Source: Desulfogranum japonicum DSM 18378 | Lineage (GTDB): Bacteria; Desulfobacterota; Desulfobulbia; Desulfobulbales; Desulfobulbaceae | Assembly: GCF_000429945.1 (NCBI RefSeq) | Contig: NZ_AUCV01000034.1 | Location: forward strand, 1-64,000 | Reading direction: 5' to 3' | Length of the DNA stretch: 64,000 bases | Shown: positions 9,065 to 17,878 of the stretch, piece after piece | How positions within the stretch are numbered: the first letter of the stretch is position 1 | How the letters are laid out: each line of letters starts with the position of its first letter | Position numbers and translations under genes: made by a program | Notes under the pieces: generated by a model | What the model saw: only the letters and a program-made list of their open reading frames with translations | The model's database searches: none | What the model was told of the DNA's origin: nothing

Positions 9065-10021
9065 ATGAGCCTGCTTGAACGTATATACTTTTTACACGAC
9101 CGAATACAGCAGAACAGATTTCCCAATGCGTCTGATCTGATCGAGGAATTTGAGATATCCCAGGCAACGGCACATCGTGACATCGGATATCTCCGGGATC
9201 GCCTGCTGGCCCCATTGGCCTTTAACCAGAAAAAGAATGGTTATTATTATACAGCAGAAGGATTTCGCCTCCCCTTTGAAGATAGCAGTAAGATTATCCT
9301 GTTCCTAGGCCTTCTTGCCTCCATTGGACAAGAAGCCGGACTGGCTGACCTGCCTGAACTTGTGCAATTGCGGAAAAAACTGACGTATCTTGCCGCACCC
9401 GGACAAACGAACCTGCAGGAAATCATCCACTGTGAATGGATTGAAACAGAGCCTGTAGCCACAGATGTTTTTCAGGCAGTGCTACAGAGTTTTCAGGAAA
9501 AATGTCAGCTTACAATCTATTATCAAAAAGCTGAGACTGTAACAAAGCGCACTGTTGATCCCCTCAAGCTTATCCATTATCAGGGACGCTGGTATCTCTA
9601 CGGATGGTGTATGCTCAGAGGGGGTAAACGACTCTTTCATCTTTCGCGCATCAAACAAGCCCAGGTTGAGGCTACTCAGGCAATCCATGTGCCCACTGAT
9701 GACATCAACGATATTACAGGGGTATTTGGCATTTTCAAAGGTAAGGCTAAAACTACAGTCCGTATTCAATTTACAGGGAATGCAGCACAAAGTGTACGTT
9801 ATCAGCGCTGGCACCCGTTTCAGACCATTGAGGAAAATGATAAGGGAATAATACTTACACTGCCTGTGGCAGATGAACGTGAGATACTTATGAAGATCCT
9901 CCAGTTTGGCTCTCAGGCCCAGGTGCTGAAACCCGAATCATTGAAACGCCAGATCGCTTTGGAAATATCTGCCATGGAAAAACTCTATGCAGCCACTGCT
10001 GACAGCCCAAAAAAACAATAA
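9065..10021 (+). CDS. WYL-domain helix-turn-helix transcriptional regulator
   Basis: A 318-residue regulator of the YafY/PafB type. Residues ~1-60 form a winged helix-turn-helix (SQATAHRDIGYLR is the recognition region). About 140-220 is the WYL domain with GRWYLYGW, a ligand- or nucleic-acid-sensing SH3-like barrel; the WCX extension follows to ~305. Such proteins often answer to DNA damage or small ligands; the ligand here is unknown. It stands 36 bases before the glmU-like gene and may share its transcript. No clear ribosome binding site precedes the ATG. Confidence 0.88.
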   Translation: MSLLERIYFLHDRIQQNRFPNASDLIEEFEISQATAHRDIGYLRDRLLAPLAFNQKKNGYYYTAEGFRLPFEDSSKIILFLGLLASIGQEAGLADLPELVQLRKKLTYLAAPGQTNLQEIIHCEWIETEPVATDVFQAVLQSFQEKCQLTIYYQKAETVTKRTVDPLKLIHYQGRWYLYGWCMLRGGKRLFHLSRIKQAQVEATQAIHVPTDDINDITGVFGIFKGKAKTTVRIQFTGNAAQSVRYQRWHPFQTIEENDKGIILTLPVADEREILMKILQFGSQAQVLKPESLKRQIALEISAMEKLYAATADSPKKQ

Positions 10022-10057
10022 AACAATCAAGATGATACTACAGACAAGGAGTAAATA

Positions 10058-11068
10058 ATGGCCCCTTCAATAACTGCAGTGATCCTGGCTGCAGGTAAAG
10101 GAACCCGCATGAAGTCCAATAAGGCAAAAGTGCTGCATGAGGTTTTTTTCAAACCCATGGTTCATCATGTGCTTGATGCTGTTTCCAATTCTCAAACAAA
10201 GGATACTGTTCTCATTATCGGCCACCAGAAAGATGCGGTACTCGATACCCTGGAAGCATACGACTGTTTGACCGTGGAGCAAAAAGAACAACTTGGCACC
10301 GGACATGCGGTTCTTTGTTCGGAAAAAATGTGCAAAAATACTGACCATGTGCTTATACTCTGCGGAGATACTCCTCTCATTGAGAGTGCCACTCTTAATA
10401 CATTGATTGATCAGCATCTGGACTCCAAGGCTACCATTACCCTGATGACCACCAGACTGGAGAACCCTTTTGGATATGGCAGGATTGTTCAAAACGAACA
10501 AGAAGCTGTCACCGCCATAGTTGAACAGAAAGATGCATCTCCTGAACAATTACAAATCAACGAAATCAATGCAGGTATCTATCTTGTCAGACGCTCTTTT
10601 CTCTTTGAAGCCCTGAAACAGGTTGGCACGGACAATAGCCAGGGAGAGGTTTATCTTACTGATATCGTATCCATTGCCGTAAACAGTGGCCAACGTGTTG
10701 AACGTTTTGTACATCCCCACCCCGTTGATGTGCTCGGCGTCAATTCCAGAGTAGAATTGGCCCAGGCAAATACAGAACTGCAAATGAGGCACAACAGAAA
10801 CCTCATGCTGGCGGGTGTAACCATGCTGGCCCCGGAAACTATTCAGATCGAACCGAACTGCTCCATAGGAGTTGACTGTGTTCTTGAAGCCGGGGTCAGT
10901 ATCACCGGTTCATCTCGAATTGGGAAAGGATGCGTCATCCGTAGGGGAGCTGTCATTCACCGTTGCACCATTGATGACGAGGCCGTGATAGGTCCTAATG
11001 CTGTACTGGAGAACTGCTCCATCGGCAGTTGCGAACATATCCCCCCACTGGTGCATCGTGTGGGATGA
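10058..11068 (+). CDS. Short GlmU-like UDP-N-acetylglucosamine pyrophosphorylase
   Basis: A 336-residue protein with a full N-terminal uridylyltransferase domain: the nucleotide loop AAGKGTRMKS at ~12-21, QLGTGHAV near 80, CGDTPL near 108, and GINSRVEL-like VNSRVELAQ near 230. Only about four left-handed beta-helix turns follow (~250-325). GlmU is normally ~455 residues, and the acetyltransferase active site on the later coils is absent. Downstream frames show no continuation, so it ends naturally. It probably makes UDP-GlcNAc from GlcNAc-1-P, with acetylation done elsewhere, or it is another sugar-1-P nucleotidyltransferase. AAGGAG precedes the ATG. Confidence 0.82.
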   Translation: MAPSITAVILAAGKGTRMKSNKAKVLHEVFFKPMVHHVLDAVSNSQTKDTVLIIGHQKDAVLDTLEAYDCLTVEQKEQLGTGHAVLCSEKMCKNTDHVLILCGDTPLIESATLNTLIDQHLDSKATITLMTTRLENPFGYGRIVQNEQEAVTAIVEQKDASPEQLQINEINAGIYLVRRSFLFEALKQVGTDNSQGEVYLTDIVSIAVNSGQRVERFVHPHPVDVLGVNSRVELAQANTELQMRHNRNLMLAGVTMLAPETIQIEPNCSIGVDCVLEAGVSITGSSRIGKGCVIRRGAVIHRCTIDDEAVIGPNAVLENCSIGSCEHIPPLVHRVG

Positions 11069-11300
11069 TACAGCAACACATTGTGGCAGTTGCGCAAGCC
11101 TTTCCCCTGCTACACAAGCGCCGTTCACAACCGGCCTTTTTGAGATAACATGGTACAAATTTACGTGTTATTGTGTTATGAAGCCACTTTCATTTACATC
11201 GCAAATTTTGTCAGGCCTGCGATAGACATGTATAATGCAGATGCAAGGTCCATTTTGCTAACCCGATTATTGCATACGCCCCAACGTGGAGAATCCCCCT

Positions 11301-12590
11301 ATGAGTGATATAAAAAAAATGTATTCGTCCATCCTTGGTGACGCCTTCCCCATGGACATGACCATTACCCTTGGTGACCAAACCCTGGTATATCGTAAAA
11401 AAACCTGGAATATTAAACAGGCTGATGGAACTGGTGAGGAGCGAGGACTTCGCTATGGAGAAAATCCTAACCAGGAAGCAGCCTTATACGAACTGGTAAA
11501 CGGCAATCTTGTTTTGGGAGAGTGCTCATTTATCAATCCTGGCAACGGTCTTGTCAGTGGTATCACGGTGGAAGACATGCTGCAGGTTGGCAAGCATCCG
11601 GGAAAAATAAATCTGACCGATGTGGATAACGGGCTGAACATCATCAAATACCTTGTAGACAGACCTGCTGCAGTCATCCTCAAACATAACAACCCCAGCG
11701 GAGCTGCAGTGGCCCCAACCCTCGCCGAAGCCTACAACAAGGCAAACCGGGCAGACAGAATTGCCGCTTTTGGTGGTGCAGTTGTGACCAGCACTGCCAT
11801 TGATAAAGAGACTGCCGCATTGATGGCTGAAAACTATCTCGAAGTGGTCTGTGCTCCTGATTTTGAAGAAGGTGCACTGGAAATTCTTGCTTCCCGTAAA
11901 AATCTTCGCATCATCCGTATGGAAGGGATCAACAAACTGGCAGATTTTGAAAATTATCGCTTCCTGGATTTCAAATCTCTCATTGACGGCGGGCTTATCA
12001 TTCAACAATCAGCCATCAATACCATCCGTAGAAAAGAAGATCTGCTGCCAGCAATCACCGAGCGCAAAGGTGTACGCTATGCATGCGAAAGACAACCCAG
12101 TGACCGGGAAATAGATGATATGCTTTTTGGCTGGGCCATAGAGCATGGTGTTACCTCCAATTCCGTTCTCTATGTGAAAGACGGTTGTACTGTCAGCATT
12201 GGCACAGGTGAACAGGATCGTGTTGGGGTGGCAGAAATTGCTGTACACAAAGCCTATGTCAAATATGCAGACCTGCTGTGTTTTGACCAGCACAAAATGC
12301 CCTATGCAGAACTGGCCATGCAGGTTGTCCAGAACAAGAAAGACAAGAGTGAATTGGAAGCCATCGACCAACAGGTACAGAAGGATCACGCCGGAATTGC
12401 GGGTTCCGTTATGATCTCCGATGCATTTTTCCCTTTCAGGGACGGTGTGGACGTAGGCATTCGAGAAGGAGTTTCCGCTATTCTGCAGCCAGGCGGATCA
12501 ATTCGCGATTTTGAAGCAATAGAAGCCTGCAACGAGGCTTCACCGCAAGTTTCCATGATGTTTACAGGCCAGCGCTCCTTTAAACATTAA
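11301..12590 (+). CDS. Stand-alone AICAR formyltransferase (PurH C-terminal domain)
   Basis: A 429-residue protein covering the AICAR transformylase half of PurH, including LKHNNPSGAA (the conserved KHxNP motif) and the final SDAFFPF, QPGGSIRD and MFTGQRSFKH segments. The N-terminal IMP cyclohydrolase domain (~190 residues) is missing, so ring closure to IMP must be carried by a separate gene. It catalyses formyl transfer from 10-formyl-THF to AICAR in purine synthesis. The ATG at 11301 is preferred over an upstream GTG because GTGGAG sits 9 bases before it. Confidence 0.88.
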   Translation: MSDIKKMYSSILGDAFPMDMTITLGDQTLVYRKKTWNIKQADGTGEERGLRYGENPNQEAALYELVNGNLVLGECSFINPGNGLVSGITVEDMLQVGKHPGKINLTDVDNGLNIIKYLVDRPAAVILKHNNPSGAAVAPTLAEAYNKANRADRIAAFGGAVVTSTAIDKETAALMAENYLEVVCAPDFEEGALEILASRKNLRIIRMEGINKLADFENYRFLDFKSLIDGGLIIQQSAINTIRRKEDLLPAITERKGVRYACERQPSDREIDDMLFGWAIEHGVTSNSVLYVKDGCTVSIGTGEQDRVGVAEIAVHKAYVKYADLLCFDQHKMPYAELAMQVVQNKKDKSELEAIDQQVQKDHAGIAGSVMISDAFFPFRDGVDVGIREGVSAILQPGGSIRDFEAIEACNEASPQVSMMFTGQRSFKH

Positions 12591-12597
12591 GGTATTT

Positions 12598-12633
12598 ACA
12601 CCTGACCTGTATATCCCCTGTATTGGTCAGGTG
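12598..12633 (+). terminator. Perfect inverted repeat after the AICAR formyltransferase gene
   Basis: ACACCTGACC and GGTCAGGTGT form a 10-bp stem around a 16-base loop, 8 bases after the stop codon. No T run follows, so it may protect the 3' end or act with Rho; classic intrinsic termination is not supported. Confidence 0.45.
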
Positions 12634-12788
12634 TCACCCAATCTCAAGGCAACACTCAGAACAAAATAATATTTAAAGTCTCTTCAGAAATGGGAACTTT
12701 TGGTTGAGCAGGTAAGCCGAGGCGTATTATTGATATTTCAGGATACAGCTACCTGGCGAGAAGGACCTGTATTATTGCCAGACATTCT

Positions 12789-13763
12789 CTACACGTCTAT
12801 CCAACGCTGTTCCTTTGCAGACTGCAGACAGGCCTGACAAAGATGCACAGAGGCATATCCTTCCCTGGCCGTTACAGGATTGACGCCACTGCCTCGTAAA
12901 AAGCTCTCCCAATTCCGCAACAGGGGAACGATGGTATTCACTGGATGCTCAGGACTTATATCAGTGATTTTCGTTCCGTTGATTACTCTGCACCGGTTAT
13001 AAATCTGCTCTCCCTGCAAGATCCCATTTGCACAGATAAATTCAAACTGGCCTGAACGTGCCAGACTTACCTTGGAACAGTCAAGAGTTCCGGTAACGCC
13101 CTCCTCCATCTCAACAAGTACCTGCAACACATCCTCTAGAGCACTGTTATACAGTTGTCTGGTCAAAGCCATTACCCGCTTAACTTCAAGACCCGTTATA
13201 TAGCGCAAAGCATCAAAAACGTGAACTGCGGTATGAAAACTTATCCCAGCGCCTGCGACTTCTGGCTGATGGTGCCAGTGAAGAGTCGATGGTTCAAGAC
13301 GTTGGTTGGCGGAAAATGTATATAAGGTGCCTACAGATGATAACTGCTTTTTAAGCGCCTGAATAACCGCGTTATATCGCAATGTCTGGCCAGTAGTAAT
13401 CTTGAGCCCCTCTTCTTTTTCCAGAAGAACAATGGCTTCAGCATCCTTATTACTGCCTGCCAATGGTTTTTCAAGCAGTAACGGCTTACCAACCTGAGCA
13501 CATAACCTGGCAATACCAAGATTGAGAGTCGGTGGAACCACAGAAATAACACAATCTACCTGTGAATCCAGCACGAGCTCCTGCCATTCCGGGTACCAGC
13601 TACAGTTCCATTGAGCAGCCTGTTTCATCCCTTCCGACGAACGCCTGGATATAGCGGCGAGTTGTAAATATGGACAGTCCTGAATTACATGGCCTGCATA
13701 TCTGGCACCGTGATTTCCGGTGCCAATGATACCGACAGATAAAGGCTGTAACTGTTTCTGCAC
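12789..13763 (-). CDS. Gfo/Idh/MocA-family oxidoreductase
   Basis: A 324-residue NAD(P)-dependent dehydrogenase. The Rossmann motif GIIGTGNHGARYAG is at ~11-24, the EKP motif (LLLEKPLA) near 97-104, and a C-terminal substrate domain carries FHTAVHVFDALRY with a conserved His. Members act on sugars, inositols or other cyclic polyols; the substrate is not readable here. The start is GTG with GGGAG 7 bases upstream. It is the last gene of the haem-related run, 18 bases after the unknown 173-residue gene. Confidence 0.85.
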   Translation of the reverse strand: MQKQLQPLSVGIIGTGNHGARYAGHVIQDCPYLQLAAISRRSSEGMKQAAQWNCSWYPEWQELVLDSQVDCVISVVPPTLNLGIARLCAQVGKPLLLEKPLAGSNKDAEAIVLLEKEEGLKITTGQTLRYNAVIQALKKQLSSVGTLYTFSANQRLEPSTLHWHHQPEVAGAGISFHTAVHVFDALRYITGLEVKRVMALTRQLYNSALEDVLQVLVEMEEGVTGTLDCSKVSLARSGQFEFICANGILQGEQIYNRCRVINGTKITDISPEHPVNTIVPLLRNWESFLRGSGVNPVTAREGYASVHLCQACLQSAKEQRWIDV

Positions 13764-13781
13764 AAGTTCTCCCTGTTACTC

Positions 13782-14303
13782 TCACATTTCAGGATCCTTT
13801 ATTTCAGGTTCTGCAAGCGATTGCCAACCTGACGGTAAATCTTCAGGCCCTAGGCCAAGAAGCTCTGCAAATTGTATCACGATCTCTGGAGAACAGTTAA
13901 GTGAAGAAGTTCGTTTTCCAGTAGTAACATCTACAAGTTCCTGTTGCAGAAAACAGGTAAGACAGGTAGCCACCTTGCCCAAATGTGGTGAAGCATCATT
14001 TTGTATTCGTTCACAAAACCGCACAAACCGCTGCCAATTAACGTATGCCCGCTCCATACCTCTAAAAAGTGAAAGATCACGATTATTGGGGTCTAGATCT
14101 CGACAAACAATCTCAAGGTAACGTTCTTTTGCCGCTCGCTGTAAAATCTGTAACTCAGCCTGAGTTAACCGGAAATGTGGTCCTTCAGGATCTTCACAAA
14201 GATATACAAGCGATGAATGATATACCACTTCCGGTAACTCACCGGAGTGACGGACGATGAGCACTTCCTCCTCGAGAATGTGCTCCCGACTCGGGGGTGT
14301 CAT
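13782..14303 (-). CDS. Hypothetical protein translationally coupled to hemA
   Basis: A 173-residue protein of unknown family. Its ATG overlaps the hemA stop (ATGA), so it is surely co-expressed. It contains no signal peptide or membrane segment. The central part has two cysteines as CLTC (residues ~118-121) and a further Cys near the C-terminal third; the rest is mostly helical. The position between hemA and the oxidoreductase suggests an accessory role in tetrapyrrole metabolism or cytochrome assembly, but nothing in the sequence proves this. Confidence 0.75.
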   Translation of the reverse strand: MTPPSREHILEEEVLIVRHSGELPEVVYHSSLVYLCEDPEGPHFRLTQAELQILQRAAKERYLEIVCRDLDPNNRDLSLFRGMERAYVNWQRFVRFCERIQNDASPHLGKVATCLTCFLQQELVDVTTGKRTSSLNCSPEIVIQFAELLGLGPEDLPSGWQSLAEPEIKDPEM

Positions 14304-15595
14304 CTGGCAAAGTCCTGTTTATTATGATCCAGCTGGAAAAGATTACGAACCTGGCCTATCCGTTCCGATTGGCTGATACAGTGATGATCTGTTTTTAAAT
14401 ACTGCATTGGATGGTGCAATATTTTGTTGGCTATGGAGGTTGCCATACGTTCGATGGCCTGTTGTTCGTTTTTGTTTAAGCCAGACAGACGCCCAAGGGT
14501 TTTGGCCACCTCTTTCTCCACCAGACAATTTACCATGTTACGAAGTTCAACAATGGTCGGTGTCGTTGCCATCCCCTCCAGCCATTGGTGCATTTTCACA
14601 ACTTCTTCCTGCACTATTCTGTCTGCTTTTAAAGCCTCTCTATCACGCTCTGTCTTGTTCAACTCTACGACATTGTTCAGGTCATCAATATCGTAAAGAT
14701 AGACATTGTCCAATTCATTAATATTCGGATCAAGATCCCTTGGGACAGCAATATCTATGAAGAAAAGAGGACGATTACGACGCTCACGCATGACGGAGCG
14801 AACATCCCGTTTATGTAAGATCAAATCTGTAGCGCCAGTTGAACTGATGATAATGTCAACATGTTCCAACTGATCAAGGAGTTCTTCAAGAGCTACAGCT
14901 TTACCATTATAACAACGGGCAAGTTTAACAGCTCTTTCCAGGGTTCGGTTGGCAACCACTACTTGTGCAACCCCCTGGCCAACCAGGTGTTCCGCCGCCA
15001 ATTCGGCCATCTCACCTGCCCCGACGAGCAGTACTTTTTTATCAGTAAGGTTGCCGAAAATCTTTTTAGCCAACTCCACAGCTGCAAAACTGATGGAAAC
15101 TGCACTGGCACCAATCCTGGTTTCAGTTCGTACCCTTTTGGCCACGGAAAACGATTTATGCAGCAACTTATTCAGTACCAATCCACTGGATCTATGCTTA
15201 GATGCAAATCGATATGCTTCTTTGAGCTGGCCAAGAATCTGCGCTTCTCCGACGATCATTGAATCAAGACTTGAAGCCACCTCAAACAGGTGCTCCACAG
15301 CACGATCATCCAAATGCGCATAGACATATTGTTGCAGTTCCCGCTGACTCACACGACTTGCAAAAAGCAATTCAAGCACTTGTTTTTTTGCATCTTCAAC
15401 CAGCTCCCGGGCACAGGTAAAAAGCACTTCCACGCGATTGCAGGTGGAAAGCAGAAAATGTTCTTTGATGGCTGACAGCTGCCCAAGATCGCGCAAGGGA
15501 TCTTCGTACCCACCGGCAAGAGCTAACTGTTCTCGAACAGCAAGTGGAGTGGTTTTATGATTAACTCCAAGAAGAATAATGGCATCACGATGCAT
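14300..15595 (-). CDS. hemA: Glutamyl-tRNA reductase
   Basis: A 431-residue enzyme, normal length, that reduces glutamyl-tRNA(Glu) to glutamate-1-semialdehyde, the first committed step to haem, sirohaem and cobalamin. GVNHKTTPLAVRE opens the catalytic domain; the active-site cysteine is in STCNRVE (Cys52). The NADPH-binding motif VLLVGAGEMAELAAEHL follows mid-protein, then the dimerisation helix. The ATG at 15595 is preferred over a GTG four codons upstream because AAAGGTG is well placed; it overlaps the end of ccsA by 11 bases. Confidence 0.96.
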   Translation of the reverse strand: MHRDAIILLGVNHKTTPLAVREQLALAGGYEDPLRDLGQLSAIKEHFLLSTCNRVEVLFTCARELVEDAKKQVLELLFASRVSQRELQQYVYAHLDDRAVEHLFEVASSLDSMIVGEAQILGQLKEAYRFASKHRSSGLVLNKLLHKSFSVAKRVRTETRIGASAVSISFAAVELAKKIFGNLTDKKVLLVGAGEMAELAAEHLVGQGVAQVVVANRTLERAVKLARCYNGKAVALEELLDQLEHVDIIISSTGATDLILHKRDVRSVMRERRNRPLFFIDIAVPRDLDPNINELDNVYLYDIDDLNNVVELNKTERDREALKADRIVQEEVVKMHQWLEGMATTPTIVELRNMVNCLVEKEVAKTLGRLSGLNKNEQQAIERMATSIANKILHHPMQYLKTDHHCISQSERIGQVRNLFQLDHNKQDFAR

Positions 15596-16403
15596 AATTA
15601 TGCACACCTTTCAACAGAAAGGAGACTCCCCACAGGGTAAAAAGAACAGAAACAAAGGCCACAATACTTAAAATCGCCACTCGGCGTCCACGCCATCCCA
15701 CCGTAAAACGCTGATGCATGACTGCGGCATAGAGAAACCAGGTAATAAGAGACCAGGTTTCCTTGGGATCCCAATGCCAATACGCCCCCCATACCTGTTT
15801 TGCCCAAAGTACACCTGTGATCAATCCCAGGGTCAGAAGCGGAAACCCTATACTCAAACAGTGATGATTCAAATTGTCCAGAGCATCCAAAGATGGCAAA
15901 CGTGAATAGAACAGCCCGAAACGTTTGCCTTTAATTTCTCTTTCCTGCAACAGATACATCACACTGCCCAGACAGGAAATGGCAAAAAATGCATTGGCCA
16001 CAAGAGTAACAGAGGCGTGCACCGGCAGCCACCAGGATTGAAAGGTGGGGGAGAGAGGAATAATTTCGCGGGAAGCCATTGCGGCAACGGTCATGAGCAC
16101 TAGTACGAGAATAGCAGCAAAGGTGCCAAGGTTTTTTACCGTATAGCGCCAGCGAAAGGAAAGATAACACCAGGAAACCGACCAGGCAAAAAAAGAAATA
16201 GTCTCATGATGACTGGTGATTGGCGTATGACCCGCCTCAATGTAACGAAAAACAATGTTAAACGTATGTAATATGGCAGCGATGAAAAATAACTTTCGAG
16301 CCACAGGTCGAATCTTCTTTTTCTGCGTGAAAAAAAAGGCTAAATACCCTGCGGTAGCAAGGCAATAACCTGCCAAACTTAGCTGAAAAAGTACAAAACT
16401 CAT
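15585..16403 (-). CDS. ccsA: CcsA/CcsB-type cytochrome c assembly protein
   Basis: A 272-residue membrane protein with about eight transmembrane helices. The tryptophan-rich haem-handling motif WGAYWHWDPKETWSL lies near the C-terminal third, and conserved histidines flank it (HHETISF, NHHCLSIG, and HQRF). It belongs to the haem-delivery family for cytochrome c biogenesis (system II) or HemX-like proteins. It overlaps the precorrin-2 dehydrogenase stop (ATGA) and the hemA start, tying haem synthesis to cytochrome c assembly in one operon. Confidence 0.92.
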   Translation of the reverse strand: MSFVLFQLSLAGYCLATAGYLAFFFTQKKKIRPVARKLFFIAAILHTFNIVFRYIEAGHTPITSHHETISFFAWSVSWCYLSFRWRYTVKNLGTFAAILVLVLMTVAAMASREIIPLSPTFQSWWLPVHASVTLVANAFFAISCLGSVMYLLQEREIKGKRFGLFYSRLPSLDALDNLNHHCLSIGFPLLTLGLITGVLWAKQVWGAYWHWDPKETWSLITWFLYAAVMHQRFTVGWRGRRVAILSIVAFVSVLFTLWGVSFLLKGVHNYAS

Positions 16404-17068
16404 AATATTTCCTGTTGTAAGGCATCCCAGTCAATATCAGGAGCATAGCCCAAAACATCAGAAATATGTTCCTGAATTTTCTCCCATTGCCTGTCTTTGA
16501 TCCACTGCAGTATATCAGGCAGCAAGATGGCTTGGAAGAGTTCTCTTGACGTTCCCCTTACCGGAGAACCTTTCGTAAGTACAAGGACGCGAAGCTGGGT
16601 CATAAGCTGCAACAGAATGCCATATTCAGATCCCATATCCTGCTCAAGAAGTCTTTTCACCATTGCTGCCATAGCTGGACTTTTGCCATGGGTGGATACA
16701 GTAACACAGAGATCATTGCGGGTAAATGATGCCGGCACATGAAAATCACTTTGTTCAGGATTATCAGCCAGATTAATAAGAATTTCCTGCGCCCTGGCAT
16801 GACGCAGAATTTTCTCCTGGGTCTCTGGCGAAGAAGTAGCTGCAAAAACCAAAAATGCGCCTTCCAGATCACCCGGTTTGTAACAGTTCCTGCGCCACTC
16901 AATATGCTTTTGATCTACCATTGAGTATAACAGTGAAGTTATCTGCGGACTGACAAGTCGCACCTTGGCTCCCTGAGCAAGGACACCTTGAACTTTCCGC
17001 TCAGCTACCTTGCCACCGCCAACAATGACACACAGTCTGTTACTGATATCAACGGAAATGGGATACAT
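16400..17068 (-). CDS. Precorrin-2 dehydrogenase / sirohydrochlorin ferrochelatase-like protein
   Basis: A 222-residue protein like the N-terminal half of CysG or Met8. The Rossmann loop VIVGGGKVAERKV lies near the N-terminus, followed by the family motifs INLADNPEQSDFHVPASF and VSTHGKSPAMA. It oxidises precorrin-2 with NAD+ to sirohydrochlorin, feeding sirohaem, and in sulfate reducers also the sirohaem-dependent haem route. The C-terminal methyltransferase domain of CysG is absent. The ATG at 17068 is preferred over an upstream TTG. It is first in the haem-related run. Confidence 0.9.
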   Translation of the reverse strand: MYPISVDISNRLCVIVGGGKVAERKVQGVLAQGAKVRLVSPQITSLLYSMVDQKHIEWRRNCYKPGDLEGAFLVFAATSSPETQEKILRHARAQEILINLADNPEQSDFHVPASFTRNDLCVTVSTHGKSPAMAAMVKRLLEQDMGSEYGILLQLMTQLRVLVLTKGSPVRGTSRELFQAILLPDILQWIKDRQWEKIQEHISDVLGYAPDIDWDALQQEIL

Positions 17069-17146
17069 ATTTGGCCACAACAGTCCGTTTGTCGGTAATA
17101 AAATTCAGGCAGCAAAGTTTTTTCACTGGAACGTGCCTGCAAGAGG

Positions 17147-17836
17147 TTATCGCCGCATCATTCTCGTCAGCAGGATGGTGGTATCTCCCTCCAGACTTTT
17201 CAGCCGTCTTTTGGCCATCCCGATGACATAATCTTTTTGAGCCAGTTCAAGAAAAGGTTTAACGCTTTTTCTTTTTTCATCATGGGCCAGAAAAATCACG
17301 CCACCAGGCTTAAGTGCTTTTTCAAAGACGTTAAGTAAAGGTTGAAAAAACTCCTCGCGATACAACACTTCAGCGGCGGCTATAATATCGTATTGTTTCA
17401 TTTTGGGAGGATTAAGCCAGTCAAGCAGTTCAAACTGGACATTGTCTATTTTACTGGCCGCAGCACTAATACGTTGAAAATTGAGGATATGTTCCTCATA
17501 ATCGGTCATGGTCACCTTATATCCTGCTGCAGCTGCAACGAGTCCAGTGACACCAAGACCTCCGCCAAGTTCAAGCAGGGTTGTTCCTGGTTCAACCAGT
17601 TGACTGGCAAAATAATCAGCCAATACAATGGCTCCCTCCCAGAGCTTAATCCATACAGGAAATTCAGAAACATTCTCAAAAGGATCTTTGCCATCAAGAA
17701 TCTGTTCCAGGTCTGAGGGTTTCAGGACGTTCAACCGGTGAGTTTTAACCGTAAGAGGTTCAAAAGCAACTTTATACTGTTTTTGAAGCTCACTATAGAT
17801 GGCCAGAGCGTCTTCTGGTAAAGTCTGTGGATCCAT
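17147..17836 (-). CDS. Class I SAM-dependent methyltransferase
   Basis: A 229-residue protein with motif I LLELGGGLGVTGLVAA at ~87-102, an acidic residue ending strand 2 (TMTDYEE) and AEVLYREE as the post-II region. The pattern resembles the METTL/Nnt1-type 'methyltransferase 16' group, many of which methylate protein lysines, but the target here is unknown. It stands alone between uppP and the haem-related run, on the same strand. Confidence 0.82.
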   Translation of the reverse strand: MDPQTLPEDALAIYSELQKQYKVAFEPLTVKTHRLNVLKPSDLEQILDGKDPFENVSEFPVWIKLWEGAIVLADYFASQLVEPGTTLLELGGGLGVTGLVAAAAGYKVTMTDYEEHILNFQRISAAASKIDNVQFELLDWLNPPKMKQYDIIAAAEVLYREEFFQPLLNVFEKALKPGGVIFLAHDEKRKSVKPFLELAQKDYVIGMAKRRLKSLEGDTTILLTRMMRR

Positions 17837-17878
17837 ATAAATTCTAGCTCTCTGCGCCGGACAACCTCACGTTGGCCG

